The translations under genes and the position numbers were made by a program. Below are positions 1-10,300 of a DNA stretch of 64,000 bases, in pieces. The notes under the pieces are model-generated. The model saw nothing but the letters and a program-made list of their open reading frames with translations. It was not told the origin of the DNA and made no database searches. The stretch is from Rotaria sordida (Eukaryota > Rotifera > Eurotatoria > Philodinida > Philodinidae). The DNA lies in the NCBI GenBank assembly GCA_905250125.1, contig CAJNOL010000317.1, forward strand, positions 62,001 to 126,000, read 5' to 3'. Numbering within the stretch: the stretch's first letter is position 1; every line of letters starts with the position of its first letter.

Positions 1-1428
1 TTTATACTCAACTTAAACTGTTTCACAAAATAGATACACCAAAACAAAATTTTGACAAAAAAAAGTTTTTTACTATAGAAAACTGATTTTCCATAAAACC
101 AGATCTTTGAAGGCCTAGTTACAAAAACCATGTTAATATTCGAAATCAGCATCGTCAATTATCTATAAGTGGACAGATTTCGGATAAAAAGCGGTTGAAC
201 AGTTGGTAACCTTTCCTCATTAATGAGAAACTTCAAGATTTGAAGTTTAGTAATTAGTTAATGGGTAAATGACTCTTTTTTTTTCACGCTATATATATAT
301 ATAAATATCACATATTCATCTTTGAGAAACCTAACAGATATGATATTTCTTCCCGGAAACCAAATCTTTTGACATCGAAGTGTCTTCTTCCTAGTGCGTA
401 CACCAGTTGCTTTCTATACTTACATCAAATTTCAATCTAAAAGTAAACTGTTAGTGAGTACTTTTCTTGCTTTCTGATGAGAATATATTATTTCAGTGAC
501 TTTGAGAAGCTCTATTAGTTATAAAAATAATTGAACTAAAACATCAATTCTAGAAAAGCAGAAATAATATTGCAAAAAAGTATTAAGTTCTTTTTTGCTT
601 CACCTGGTATAACCAGAGAAATATTCAATCATATATGCATCGTCTGCTTTTGCTCCGAATACACATCATTGATAGTAGGGAATTGAATGCCCATTATGAT
701 TGGGATGGTATCTATCACATCATTAGACTTTTAGAAGAAAATATCTTGGTTAAAATTATAATAAATTAAATTAGTTTCGAGCATATCTATGATCTTTATC
801 GATATAATTCTAAGTGTCATTAGTCTTTTTGTAATTAAACTAGATCAAAGTAAATTGATTGTCACTGCCTTATGTAATTTGATACTTGAACAACGATCTT
901 GATCCATCATCGTCTCCATAGTAGTTTCTCTTCCTAGAACACTTTCTCTTTGTTTATATAATCAAAAAAAGAAGTCTGGAATGTAACAGTGGACATGAAA
1001 TGACCGATAAGAGGAGTAACTAATGTGAATCAAATATCGTATAACAGTAACTTTTTCACCGTATATTATTATTTTTTATTTTAGATTCTTTATACATACG
1101 TAAATAGTGAGTCCATTTTGTATGAAGTAACCTTGTTACAGATGAAACAATTAATGATATTTACCGGATAAAATAATATAATCTATGTTGAATTACTTGT
1201 CATGTGAAGAGAATCAGTAAGACATTGCCATATCTTTCTTATTTTCTCGTTCTTTAATACGTCTATAAATTCAACAAATATAAACGTACTTTTGTACTTT
1301 GCAATGCATGAAACTATTGCACAAATTTCACGCAACAATTAATTATCTTATTGACTATTGCAAAAGAACGTCCAAAATATATCATTAAATAAAAGATTAA
1401 ATATTCAAAAAAAATAATTTGTTATGAT
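1..1428. other. Intergenic, no gene seen
   Basis: AT-rich sequence with stop codons in all frames and only short unsupported open frames. A TA-microsatellite lies near 290-302. I recognise no coding homology, RNA gene or repeat here. It lies downstream of the Hox1 gene, so another Hox gene could lie beyond the left edge, but nothing in this stretch shows one. Confidence 0.6.
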
Positions 1429-1613
1429 ATCAAATTCTATAACCCGGAAGACAATCCACGAGATGGCGAGATGAAATTCATTCATTCCTAGGAAATGGCT
1501 GGAGCACTGTGGCACAAAATAGAGATAAATGGAAAAACATGGGAGAGACCTTCGTCCAACAGTGGACGGCAAATGGTTGCTAAATGATGATGATGATGAT
1601 GATCAAATTCTAT
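1429..1613 (+). mobile_element. 5'-truncated RTE-like non-LTR retrotransposon tail with target-site duplication
   Basis: Positions 1,443-1,583 read as 46 codons plus a stop. The frame contains TRWRDEI near its start and VAQNRDKWKNMGETFVQQW before the stop, which is the typical C-terminus of RTE-type endonuclease/reverse-transcriptase proteins (xRWxDDI, then VAQDRxxWxxLEEAFVQQW). A short (ATG/TGA)n tail follows, as is usual for RTE 3' ends. The insert (1,441-1,601) is flanked by a perfect 12-bp direct repeat, atcaaattctat, at 1,429-1,440 and 1,602-1,613. This is what a 5'-truncated target-primed insertion leaves. It cannot move by itself. The clade assignment is inferred from the tail and motif; Jockey or CR1 relatives are less likely. 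Confidence 0.88.
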
Positions 1614-3393
1614 GCACTATTTATTTGTATTTTAACTCTTCGAAAAATATTACACATTAAACACAGATACGTTCGCTTTCAAGTATAATATTTATAGTTT
1701 TCAAAGGAATTGACAAGAGGACGTTTCTAAATGTAAAATCATTTTTTGGAGTGGAGACTATTGTCTATCATGTAGGTTCTCGTCAGCTATGAATGATTAA
1801 GAAAGAGCTTGAGCTAATACTTCATTATTGTCGAGATGTTATAGTTCCCTGAGGAATACTAAGAAAATTGAATATCGAATTTTCACTGGAAACTTTATAT
1901 AGAGACATGTCTTAACGAGAATATCGTATTGTGAAAGTTTCAGATTTTTCGATTGCATCTATTCTGAAATAAGATTTGTCGTTGTATATGAGAGGAGTTA
2001 AAAATATGCTTTTACCATAGCTGTATCTTAGGATAGAAGCAATCAAAAGATCTGGAACTTTTACAATAAATTATTCTCATTAAGATCAGTCTCTATACAA
2101 AGTTTCAAGTCGAACTTCGAAATTCTGTTTTCCTGATGTTCCTGCAAGGAATCACAGCATTCTACTAGAAAGTACATTATCTCGAACTCTTTTCAGAATA
2201 TTCATAGCTCATTAGAACTTACATTATGCACATAGTTCTGACTCAAAAGCGATTTAACATTTAGAAACATTCTCTCGTTAGATTACACATTGCTCAATAG
2301 TTCAAGTTTAAAAATAACACTAAAAATGCCAACATTCATTAGCCTTGTCTTTCTAAAAAAAAAAGAAAAGTCATTAGAAGTATCAATAATATATTTATTA
2401 TTGTTTGAAATAATCAATTTGTTTAATGAATATTTTTCTTTCAATATAAAAACAAAAAATCTTCTCATCATGAGAAAAACAAATTGTTTTTTGTCTTCAA
2501 TTGACTGATGTTATGTTATCCGGAAGTAGAGCATATCCGTCTTAGTATGTCTGATAATATTCATCTTAACTGAATGATTTAAAGATGACTCTTGACTTCC
2601 TTTTATTTTGTTGACTTGTCTATATATGTTGTTTGATCTTCTTTTCTTCTTCTTTTTTTTATTCGTCTCTCCTCCCTTTTGCTTCGCTTGTCTATCCGAT
2701 TCACTCAATTTCACACATTGTTGCTTTTGCATGCATTCCCTCAGCGGGTTTCTCTTCTTTCTTAATTTACATATTAAAAAAAATCACAATAAGTTTAATC
2801 GATCTCTCCCTAAAGATATAAGAAAAAGGTGGTCAACTAAAACAAGCATGCATTGCCGACATACAAAAAAAAAACAAAACGTAATCGAATTAACTTTGTC
2901 ATTGTTATTGTTTTTTTTGTTTGATGAGTGAATGAGAATATTCGCTTGAATCATCATTGTGATGTCGTGCAATAACTTTCCGACTGTTTTACATAGGGGA
3001 AAAGAAAAACTCTATTTCCTATAAGTAGCATATCTGTATTGAATCTTATCACTTTTGTTTTTGTTAAAATTGAGTGATCTACCACCTCTCTCTTATACCT
3101 TGTTAATCTTTCCTCAAGGCATTTAAGAATCAATCAATAAAACACGACACTTTATATACACAAAAAAATTGAATATCTATTGATGCGAAACGAATATCTT
3201 TTTTTTTTTTTGTCTTGATATATTTTTAAATACAACCATTGAAAGAAAGCAACAACAGCAACAACAACAACAACAACAACAACAATAATAATAATAATGA
3301 CAATGAAAACAGAAAAAAAAAAAGAAATGAAAAGAAAATTTTAAGACAACATATCAATCAAGATAAAATACTGTCTTTTGTACATGAAGAAAT
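1614..3393. other. Intergenic, Hox1 downstream region
   Basis: No supported gene. Several short open frames between 2,283 and 2,972 are poly-Phe or poly-Lys translations of homopolymer-rich DNA and overlap on both strands. A CAA/AAT run at about 3,250-3,297 lies just beyond the Hox1 stop codon on the minus strand and so is probably in its 3' UTR, where it reads as GTT/ATT repeats, rather than coding. Confidence 0.55.
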
Positions 3394-4430
3394 TCACATG
3401 GAATCAAATGTAAGAATATCAGCTACGAAAAACAAAAGCATATAGATTTAAAAAATTATTTTAAAATACTTACGTTCACGCTGTCGTTTTTTTGCTTTCA
3501 TACGACGATTTTGAAACCAAATCTAAATATATATTTTTTTTTTCATATGAAATACAAAAGCAAAAAAATAATAATTTTACTTTCACTTGTGTTTCATTTA
3601 ATTGAAGTGATGCTGCTATTTCAATACGTCTTGCTCGTGTTAAATAACGACTAAAATGAAATTCTTTTTCCAATTCCTAAAACATCAAAAAATTTTCTTT
3701 TTTCACTTATTTTACTCTTCTTATTTATCTTACTGTTAATTGTTTATTTGTAAAATTCGTTCGACCAGCATTATTATTTATCAATGAATTCGATGATGAT
3801 CCATTCACTAGTGATGTACCATTATTATAATTATAATCAGTCGGTTTACCTTCAAATAAACATATGTATATTTATTTCTTATCATTATATATTACAGCAT
3901 CATTGCAAAAAAAAAAAAAAGAAAAAGCGAAGAAGTGATGATAGATGATATTTTGATCTTTCTTTCTTTTTTTTTAACTATAAATGGCATAATTTTAATC
4001 AAGAAAATGATTGATTCTCTTTTTATATGGAACTATATCGATCATCTATCGTGACATGATGTTCAACAATTGGTAGATAGTATAACTAATGAATTAAACA
4101 AATAGGAAAAAAAAGGCAGAGAAAAAAATTTTTCATCATCTGTTTGTTGGACACCTGTGTATGTGTGTGTGTGTATATGTGCAAAATAATATTTATCTTT
4201 CTATCTGATGGAATACATTTCAGGACGATACATACACTAATATTATTTTCTATTTATATGAAAGAAAAGATTTTTATCAAGATTAAAAATAAAAAAAAAG
4301 AAAAACATATGTTCAAATTTACCTGCTGTTTTAGCTGGTGTACGTTTTATTTGCATCCATTTATATTTTGCTTCACTAGTAACAATAGAAAGAGGTTTTT
4401 CATCTATAGATGATTGTTCAAGATGTCGAT

Positions 4431-4463
<33 letters not shown>

Positions 4464-5112
4464 GACATTGAGATGGATTATTAAATGATGATGATGATGA
4501 TGTTGATGAAGATGATGTTTCATTATTAGATAATGGTATTGATGAATAATCTCGATAATTATTTTGTTCAGATAATTGTGAATTATTTAAATAAACATTA
4601 CATTGTTCAAATGATTGAATTGGATGATATATTGTTCCTTCATTAGTTCCTGCTGTTGTTGTTATCCATGATGATGATGATGGTGGTGATGTTTGAGAAT
4701 TATCAATACAAAATTGTTCATAAGTATTTACTGGAATATTTGGTGCTGCTGTTGTTGTTGTTGTTGTTGTTGTTGTTGCTGATGAAGGTGATGGTGATGT
4801 ATATGTTTCATAAACTGATGATGGTTGAGTATCTAATGTACAAATAGTTGGTGAACGATATATTGGATGATGATGTTTAGTACAATAGGATGGTGGTGGA
4901 TTATAAATATAATTATCATCAAGTAAATTATAATGATTTTGTTGATGTATATCAATAATTGAATTGTTATTCGATGTATAAGTATCAATTGGTGGTTGTA
5001 GAACAGATGTTGTTGTTGTTGTACTACTAGTTAAGTGAAAGTGATGGTTTGATTGAAGAATTGTATTCGAATTATGTGTTTGTAGGTGTTGGTGTTGGTA
5101 TCGATTCATCAT
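3394..5112 (-). CDS. lab: Hox1 / labial homeodomain transcription factor
   Basis: Five exons on the minus strand: 5112-4323, 3849-3734, 3676-3581, 3522-3474 and 3422-3394. All junctions are GT-AG and the phases close to give 359 residues. The N-terminus is low complexity (Gln, Ser, Thr, His runs). The PBC-interaction motif [13 protein letters not shown] lies at residues 250-262. The homeodomain (about 289-348) holds [15 protein letters not shown], the labial-class [20 protein letters not shown] and [12 protein letters not shown]. These are Hox1 signatures. Two introns cut the homeobox, between homeodomain residues 14/15 and 46/47; a third separates the hexapeptide from the homeodomain and a fourth follows the homeodomain. 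The C-terminal tail is only about a dozen residues. Family role: anterior patterning factor in the nucleus, with Extradenticle/PBX. The start is the upstream Met of a long open exon; the second Met is an alternative. Confidence 0.93.
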
Positions 5113-7370
5113 GATAGATGATGATGGAGATTGATGTGTTTTTTTTCTGTATGTTCTTCTTCTTCTTCTTCTTGTTCTTCTTTTTTTTCGATTTTGTTCG
5201 TTCTGTGTGTATGTGTCTTTTTTTGAAAAATGGTAACGAATTGACTAAATGTCGAAGTGTTTTTTTTTTTTCAGAAGATCTGTCGGATTTAATTCAATGA
5301 ACTCATCAATCTAAATATTAAGGAAGAAAAATGTTTTGTTCTTTTTTTTGTCCTTTTTTTTATTTCAGACAAACAAAAAAAGAAAAAATAAGAATGATAG
5401 ATTCTTCTTGCATTTGTTGTGAAATAGGATATTGATCATATAAGGGTTATGGTGTACTTCTTCTCTCTCCGTTAGCCTATCGATGTAAGGGTTTTTCTTT
5501 TCTTTTCTTTCTTTTCTTTTTCTCTTTTCTCATTTTGCTCGCTTCTTGATGTTGTGTTGGTCAACATTCTCGATTACCGAAAGACAAAAATTCCTATTGA
5601 TCCAAAATGCTTATGATCAACAACGAATGAAATCATTTGTATATATATATATATTTATATATACATGTAGGAGTCAAGATAAAGGAAGAGAAATTCGGAT
5701 TTTTTTCTTTCCTTTTTTTGTCATCAAGCTCGTTTCCTTTTTCTCAAGTACTTATGTGCCATATTTAACAAAAAAAAAAAGAAAAAAAAAGAGATAATAT
5801 CACGCATAGATGTAAAGACGATGGATGGATAATAAAAATGTGTTAATAGAAGAGAATATTGACTAATAAAGAAATTATTTTCTCAGAAGTGTATTTCAAT
5901 AGAGGAAATAATATCGAAATACTTTACACAAGTCATTAGCATATTTTCCTTGCAAATGATATAATGTGACGAATAATACGATGTTGTTTCTTTGACAGTA
6001 TATTAACAGGATAGATAATTCTGTTTTTTCAAACTAAATTGAGTATATTTTATATATGCATTGACATGCATTTCTACTCGTAAGGGAATTTTTTTTTTTG
6101 TTTTTTAATCGATAAAAATAAAACAAGTACCGGCATTAAATATTGTCATTCTCTGATGTTTTTATTTTAATTTTCATATCCTGTCGGCAAAATAGCCGAT
6201 TCGTCTTCTTCTTCTCTCCTATCATCAGGACAGTCAGTGATTTGTGACCATAGAGAAAAAAAATCACGATCAAATTGCTTGACTTCGTCGTTTTTCTTTC
6301 TTTTTTTTTTTAACTATGCACATATTTGTGAGTCTCTTGAGATTCAAAGAGAATAAGAAGAACAAGAACAAGAACAAGAAGCGCATACATATACGAGTAA
6401 ACCCATTGCGCACACTAACTATAATCACTGAAGTGAACAGTACTCACACGGTGGTGAGCAATACATCGATCGATCATCCCTCTGACGACGTGTCGACACC
6501 CCTTGTGCACACATATATACGGGGCACACAAATAGATAGACATCTCTAATATGCGAGTGCCGCACATACACACACATATATACTGCGGCAAGTGGAAAAA
6601 GGAGAAAATGAGCTAGACAATGACGAAAGCGATGAGAAAGCATGTCGAAGGTTGTTGTTGATTGCTATTCATTCATTTTTTTTTTTGGTTGATTATATCT
6701 AGTACTTTGTTAACTATGGAGATATTCGTTTTGAAAGGCACAGCAAAAAAGAAAAACGATAAAGCAATTATTTATAGACTTTATAAAAATATTATATAGA
6801 AATAAAAAAAAATAGAAAACAAATTTTGATTAATTATTATAATATGATTTTTGTTTGTCATTATGAAGAAGACTTCAATAAAATCTATATGCTTATGAAC
6901 AAGTATAGTAAAGAAAGTAATAATTTGAATTTAAATCTGTTTGGTTTTTTTTTGTCTTTGAAATAAATAATACTGTGTATATCAAGTTGTGTTTTATCGC
7001 CTACTCTTTCTCACGACAATATTTAGTAAGAAGTAAGATACTGAAAATATATAAGATTTCATTTGATGTTTTTATTAATATTTTTTAATATGCTTTATCA
7101 GGTAAGGTCAATTCATTTGTGCTTTCATTAGAACAAAAATATTTATTTGTGCTAATATCTGATTAAATATCATTATATACAATGGAGATAATTGAGTTTT
7201 TACAATTTTGGAAATTTGATATATCATGGATTAAATATTTATATAAATTTGCAATTTCTTTTTTTGAAATATACTTTTGATGATATACACAGTTATTCTT
7301 ATTTTTCTTTTCAAAAGAGTACATCAATACAAGCGTTTGAGTAAAAAGTAATATTTAATTATACGTTAAC
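5113..7370. promoter_or_regulatory. Divergent intergenic region between Hox1 and the EGF gene
   Basis: The two flanking genes are transcribed away from each other, so this 2.26 kb should hold both promoters and 5' UTRs. It has long T and A tracts on both sides and a locally GC-richer island at about 6,350-6,660 with CG dinucleotides (for example around 6,463-6,530), which contrasts with the surroundings. The open frames there overlap on both strands and match nothing I know. No motif was precise enough to call a TATA box or a transcription start. Confidence 0.45.
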
Positions 7371-10300
7371 ATGCAGTGTAGACTTGTTTTTCTTCTTTTT
7401 CTTGGCTTACTAATAATATCTGCCATTTTTGGACAAATAAGTAGTAAGTCATGAACAAAGAACTATTGTACAAGAAACTGAACTTTTGATAAATGTATTC
7501 GTAGGAACGTTCCAAACGAGACCGGACTGGGAGGACTAATCAATTTTGAAAAGCGTTTTATTGTTTGTTTTGCTCATCAATTCTCAAAAAAGCTGGCTCA
7601 TTCTAGAAAAAATCTTTCAGTTGACCTCTTGAGTAGAGATGTTCGAAACCGGGACTACAGAAAAGAGATATTGTTGAGATAGGGACCAGAACTGTGACAA
7701 ACAAGTGGTCCTACCCAGAACTAAATATTATAGTTAAATATTCTATGATTTCAAGCAAATTATCTTATAAATCATATCGATGAGAACATAGATCAAGAGA
7801 ATGCTAATCGTCGATTAAATAAATTAAAAAGTGAGTATTGAAGAATTTTTTTTCCGATTTGATACAAACAAATTCTGAAATAGTTTTCGTCACATCGAGA
7901 TCGATGAAAAAAAGTTACGTTAACTGAAGTAGAATTAGAACTAAAAAAACTTGATCTCAGACGTCTCTATTCTTGAGTCATCGACCTCTATTCCTCCTGA
8001 AATCCTCTCGACCCAAGGCGAAGAAAACGGAACCATAAACGATATAAAACAATGAAAATAATAGCAAAAAACGGTTTGATAGATTACAGTTAAAATTAGT
8101 GCAGTAAAACACCATTTTCGACAACCATTATAATCATTTTGAAGATTTCATATACTCGATATAAAACCGAACTTTTATAAATCGAATGATGAGATGATTT
8201 ATATTTAGTTTGCAATCCGAATCCATGTTTTAACAATGGCCAATGCTTAGCAATCAATGGCAATATGGATTTTTATTGCATATGTCCACCTAATCTTCCG
8301 GTGGGTGGTAAACGATGTGATGAACTGACAATAGGAACAACAACAACAACAATGAGACCAGGTTATAGTTTAAGTTTCTATATATTCGTTTTTTTTAAAA
8401 ATCATCTATTCAAATTTTCTTATCTATAGCTACGATGGTAACACCATCACCATGTATATCGAGTCCATGTATGAATGGTGGTGCATGCAGTGTTTCTCAA
8501 TTCACAAATACTTATGTCTGTTCATGTAGTCAATTGTATTATGGAAAACAATGCGAATGTATGATTATTACTTAGGATTTACTGTTTATTTTTTTAGCTT
8601 TTCTTCTTGAGAATGCACAATATTAAATTTCCAAAAATCACTCATATCTCGTGAAAGATGCGAGAATTTTAGACTTTTGGAAATTGAATATCTCGTGAAT
8701 GAAGTATTCTTTTAGCTGAAATTTTTCAGGACATTCTAGTCATAAGTAGATCTATGTGTAGGTTAGATCTCAGGTTGAAATACTATCAATCGATTTACTG
8801 ATGTATACTGTATCACAGCGTCAAAGTCCAATGAAACGGCTATAACTTAGAAGGGAAATTCTAATAGTATTTATCCTTTTAGGACTTTTCATATCTCACT
8901 AAGGTTTACCCTATGGATAGAGTTTGGACTCGTAAACGATTTATCACTTGCAAGGGTTCTCTAATTACACATATATCTTTTAATTTCTCTTTGGACTTTT
9001 CTTGTTTATCTCGTCTGATAACCAGCAGTCTTCATACGTGTAAAGACATGTGTCTTGTTTGTTTTTTTGCATATGTATAGTTAATTATCGTGTATTCTCA
9101 AGAGGAAAAGTTAAAAAAATCAACAGCAAAGTTTAACACATTGAAACTTTACTATTATAATATCATCTGAAGAATGATGAAATATTGTAAGAATTATAGA
9201 GTTCGATTTTGGACTATCAGCACATGTAGAGAAAAAATTTCCTTGAGTCTTCTATAAGATTTTATAGCATCGGTGCTACTACTTTTGGTATATCCTAAGA
9301 AGTCGATTATTTATTTATTTATTTATTTTTGTTAGTCATTAATCGATGTTTTTATCAATCAACCATCTGTCAAAATGCTGGTACATGCATACCTGGTGAT
9401 AATGGTGCTTATTCATGTCGATGTCCACCGTCATATACAGGAGTTCATTGTGAACAATATAGTTTACCATCATGTAATTATAATTATTATATAGAATAAT
9501 TATTATTTTAATATTATTTTTGCTTTAGCTATTTGTTCATCGATGCCTTGTAAAAATGGAGGAACATGTTTGTCACTCACTGGTAGTTCAAATTATTATT
9601 GTCAATGTCCACCAGAATATATTGGATCTACATGTAGTATGTTATTAAGAAAAAAAAGCAGAAATTCAATTATTTTCTTAACGAAAACAAAGAAAATTTC
9701 ATTTAGCTACAGCTGTTACTGTTTGTCCTACGGATTACTGCAAAAATAACGGACAATGTACATTTGATTATACACTTAGTCGATTAAGATGTGCTTGTCC
9801 AGGAACATTTTCTGGTGAACATTGTGAAATTCCAATAGGTAAATAATTTAAAAAAAAACTTGATATCCGTATTTTATTCTATTTCTATTAAAGGTCAAGC
9901 AAATGCCTGTGCAAGTTTTCCTTGTTATAATGATGGTAGTTGTACACCAGCTGGAGCTTCTTTTCTATGTACTTGTAAAGAACATTTTAATGGTAATCAA
10001 TGTCAATTTAAGGATGATTGTATGATAATAAATAGATACTATTGACTTTTAAAAAACGAATATTATTTAGCTACTCCGTGTCATGGTACTCCATGTTTGA
10101 ATAGTGGAATGTTAGTTTATTAATAAATTTCTATTGTTTTAATTTTATTTCTTATATCATAGATGTGTTCCCAGTGGAAATACATTTTACTGTAGATGTC
10201 CAACGAGTTATACGGGAGCAAGATGTGAAGAACAAATAAGTATAAATTTAATGATGATGAAATCTTTGTTCTTTACTTTTTGTTTATTTAGCTTCATCAA

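Noticed and set aside
3239-3445. Plus-strand frame with an Asn run
   Set aside because: It lies antisense to the Hox1 last exon and 3' UTR; the run is a CAA/AAT microsatellite.
4144-4413. Plus-strand open frame opposite the first Hox1 exon
   Set aside because: Overlaps the supported Hox1 exon and its intron; its composition follows from antisense low-complexity sequence.
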